Part shown: positions 53,475 through 53,662 of the stretch, one piece after another | Position numbering within the stretch: position 1 is the stretch's first letter | How the letters are laid out: every line of letters starts with the position of its first letter | From: Candidatus Bathycorpusculum hydrogenotrophicum | GTDB lineage: Archaea > Thermoproteota > Bathyarchaeia > Bathyarchaeales > Bathycorpusculaceae | Assembly (NCBI GenBank): GCA_009783705.1 | Contig: WRCX01000006.1 | Coordinates: 1-53,662 of the forward strand | Length of the DNA stretch: 53,662 nucleotides | Direction: 5' to 3' | Translations under genes and position numbers: made by a program | The notes under the pieces: generated by a model | What the model saw: only the letters and a program-made list of their open reading frames with translations | Database searches by the model: none | What the model was told of the DNA's origin: nothing

Positions 53475-53662
53475 ATGTCTGTTAGAACAGAGTTTGAACT
53501 TAGAAATGCCATCAATAATGCTACGGCAGGGGTTTCTGCAGTTATTACTCTTGCAAATGATATTCAGCTTACAGGGTCTTCTCTTGTTATTTCTGCTAAT
53601 CAATGTATTAAATTGATAAGTGCGGCTGGGGTTGCCGGTGGGTTTTTCAGATTAATTGGTGT
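53475..53662 (+). CDS. Start of a predicted beta-helix/adhesin-like surface protein, cut by window edge
   Basis: ATG 53475 preceded by GGGGAT. The first 62 residues, VRTEFELRNAINNATAGVSAVITLANDIQLTGSSLVISANQ, have the T/E-E-L-x-x-A-I-N-N start and ITLANDIxL strands seen at the start of right-handed beta-helix repeat proteins of gut archaea and bacteria. No signal peptide is seen. Only the N-terminus is visible, so function, length and completeness are unknown. Confidence 0.5.
   Translation, partial: MSVRTEFELRNAINNATAGVSAVITLANDIQLTGSSLVISANQCIKLISAAGVAGGFFRLIG

Overview
The window is archaeal chromosome of about 53.7 kb. Evidence is both subunits of DNA topoisomerase VI, a CDC48/VAT-type double AAA ATPase, archaeal EF-1 beta beside a Zn-ribbon protein, archaeal-type ThrRS and ProRS, myo-inositol-phosphate synthase, two TrmB-type regulators and AT-rich TATA-like boxes with GGAG/GGTG ribosome binding sites. 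The gene mix (a possible arcadin-1-like protein, PQQ-propeller surface proteins, complete hyp maturation genes except hypA/hypB) fits a Bathyarchaeia-like TACK archaeon. A leucine-rich-repeat protein of the style common in gut bacteria and the start of an adhesin-like beta-helix protein hint at a host-associated lineage. The phylum call is inference; no rRNA is present.

Layout. 1 to about 1180 is the right end of an integrated SSV-type element: a C-terminal integrase fragment whose frame runs into the 3' half of a tRNA-Val(UAC) gene at 1183-1231. 1258-7502 holds a TrmB-like regulator divergent from two P-type cation ATPases, the second MgtA-like. 7579-9115 is a 2-isopropylmalate/citramalate synthase with an apparent frameshift at its start. 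9429-12074 is top6B-top6A, with top6A frameshifted just before the catalytic tyrosine. 12160-14442 carries a nitroreductase, small conserved genes and acylphosphatase. 14615-21604 is a hydrogenase-maturation locus: hypE on the plus strand and hypF-hypC-hypD as a minus-strand operon, with a PQQ-propeller protein and two very small genes between them.

21868-29490 contains small membrane and flavin proteins, a coiled-coil protein, a CoA-disulfide-reductase/NADH-oxidase-like flavoprotein next to gcvH, inositol-phosphate synthase, peroxiredoxin, a membrane-anchored HTH gene coupled to a secreted repeat peptide, and endonuclease III. 29496-30722 is a three-gene toxin-antitoxin-like operon (winged helix, Panacea/YwgA-like protein, MazF/PemK). 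30944-33280 is a thiol-redox operon: disulfide oxidoreductase, glutaredoxin, and ferredoxin-thioredoxin-reductase fused to rubredoxin. A three-hairpin intergenic region and a TrmB-like regulator separate it from an 871-residue PQQ-type surface protein, a 2x[4Fe-4S] ferredoxin and a possible double-Alba protein.

38471-40780 holds superoxide dismutase, a CrcB fluoride channel preceded by a convincing fluoride (crcB) riboswitch, and a PfkB kinase. 41255-42898 is an LRR gene broken by one in-frame TGA. The rest is housekeeping: thrS, ilvE, an alanine-type aminotransferase, proS, Zn-ribbon plus EF-1 beta, CDC48 and its small partner, and a truncated surface-protein gene at the right edge. Oxygen and disulfide defence (SOD, peroxiredoxin, NADH oxidase, FTR/Grx) alongside hydrogenase maturation suggests a strict anaerobe that meets oxygen.
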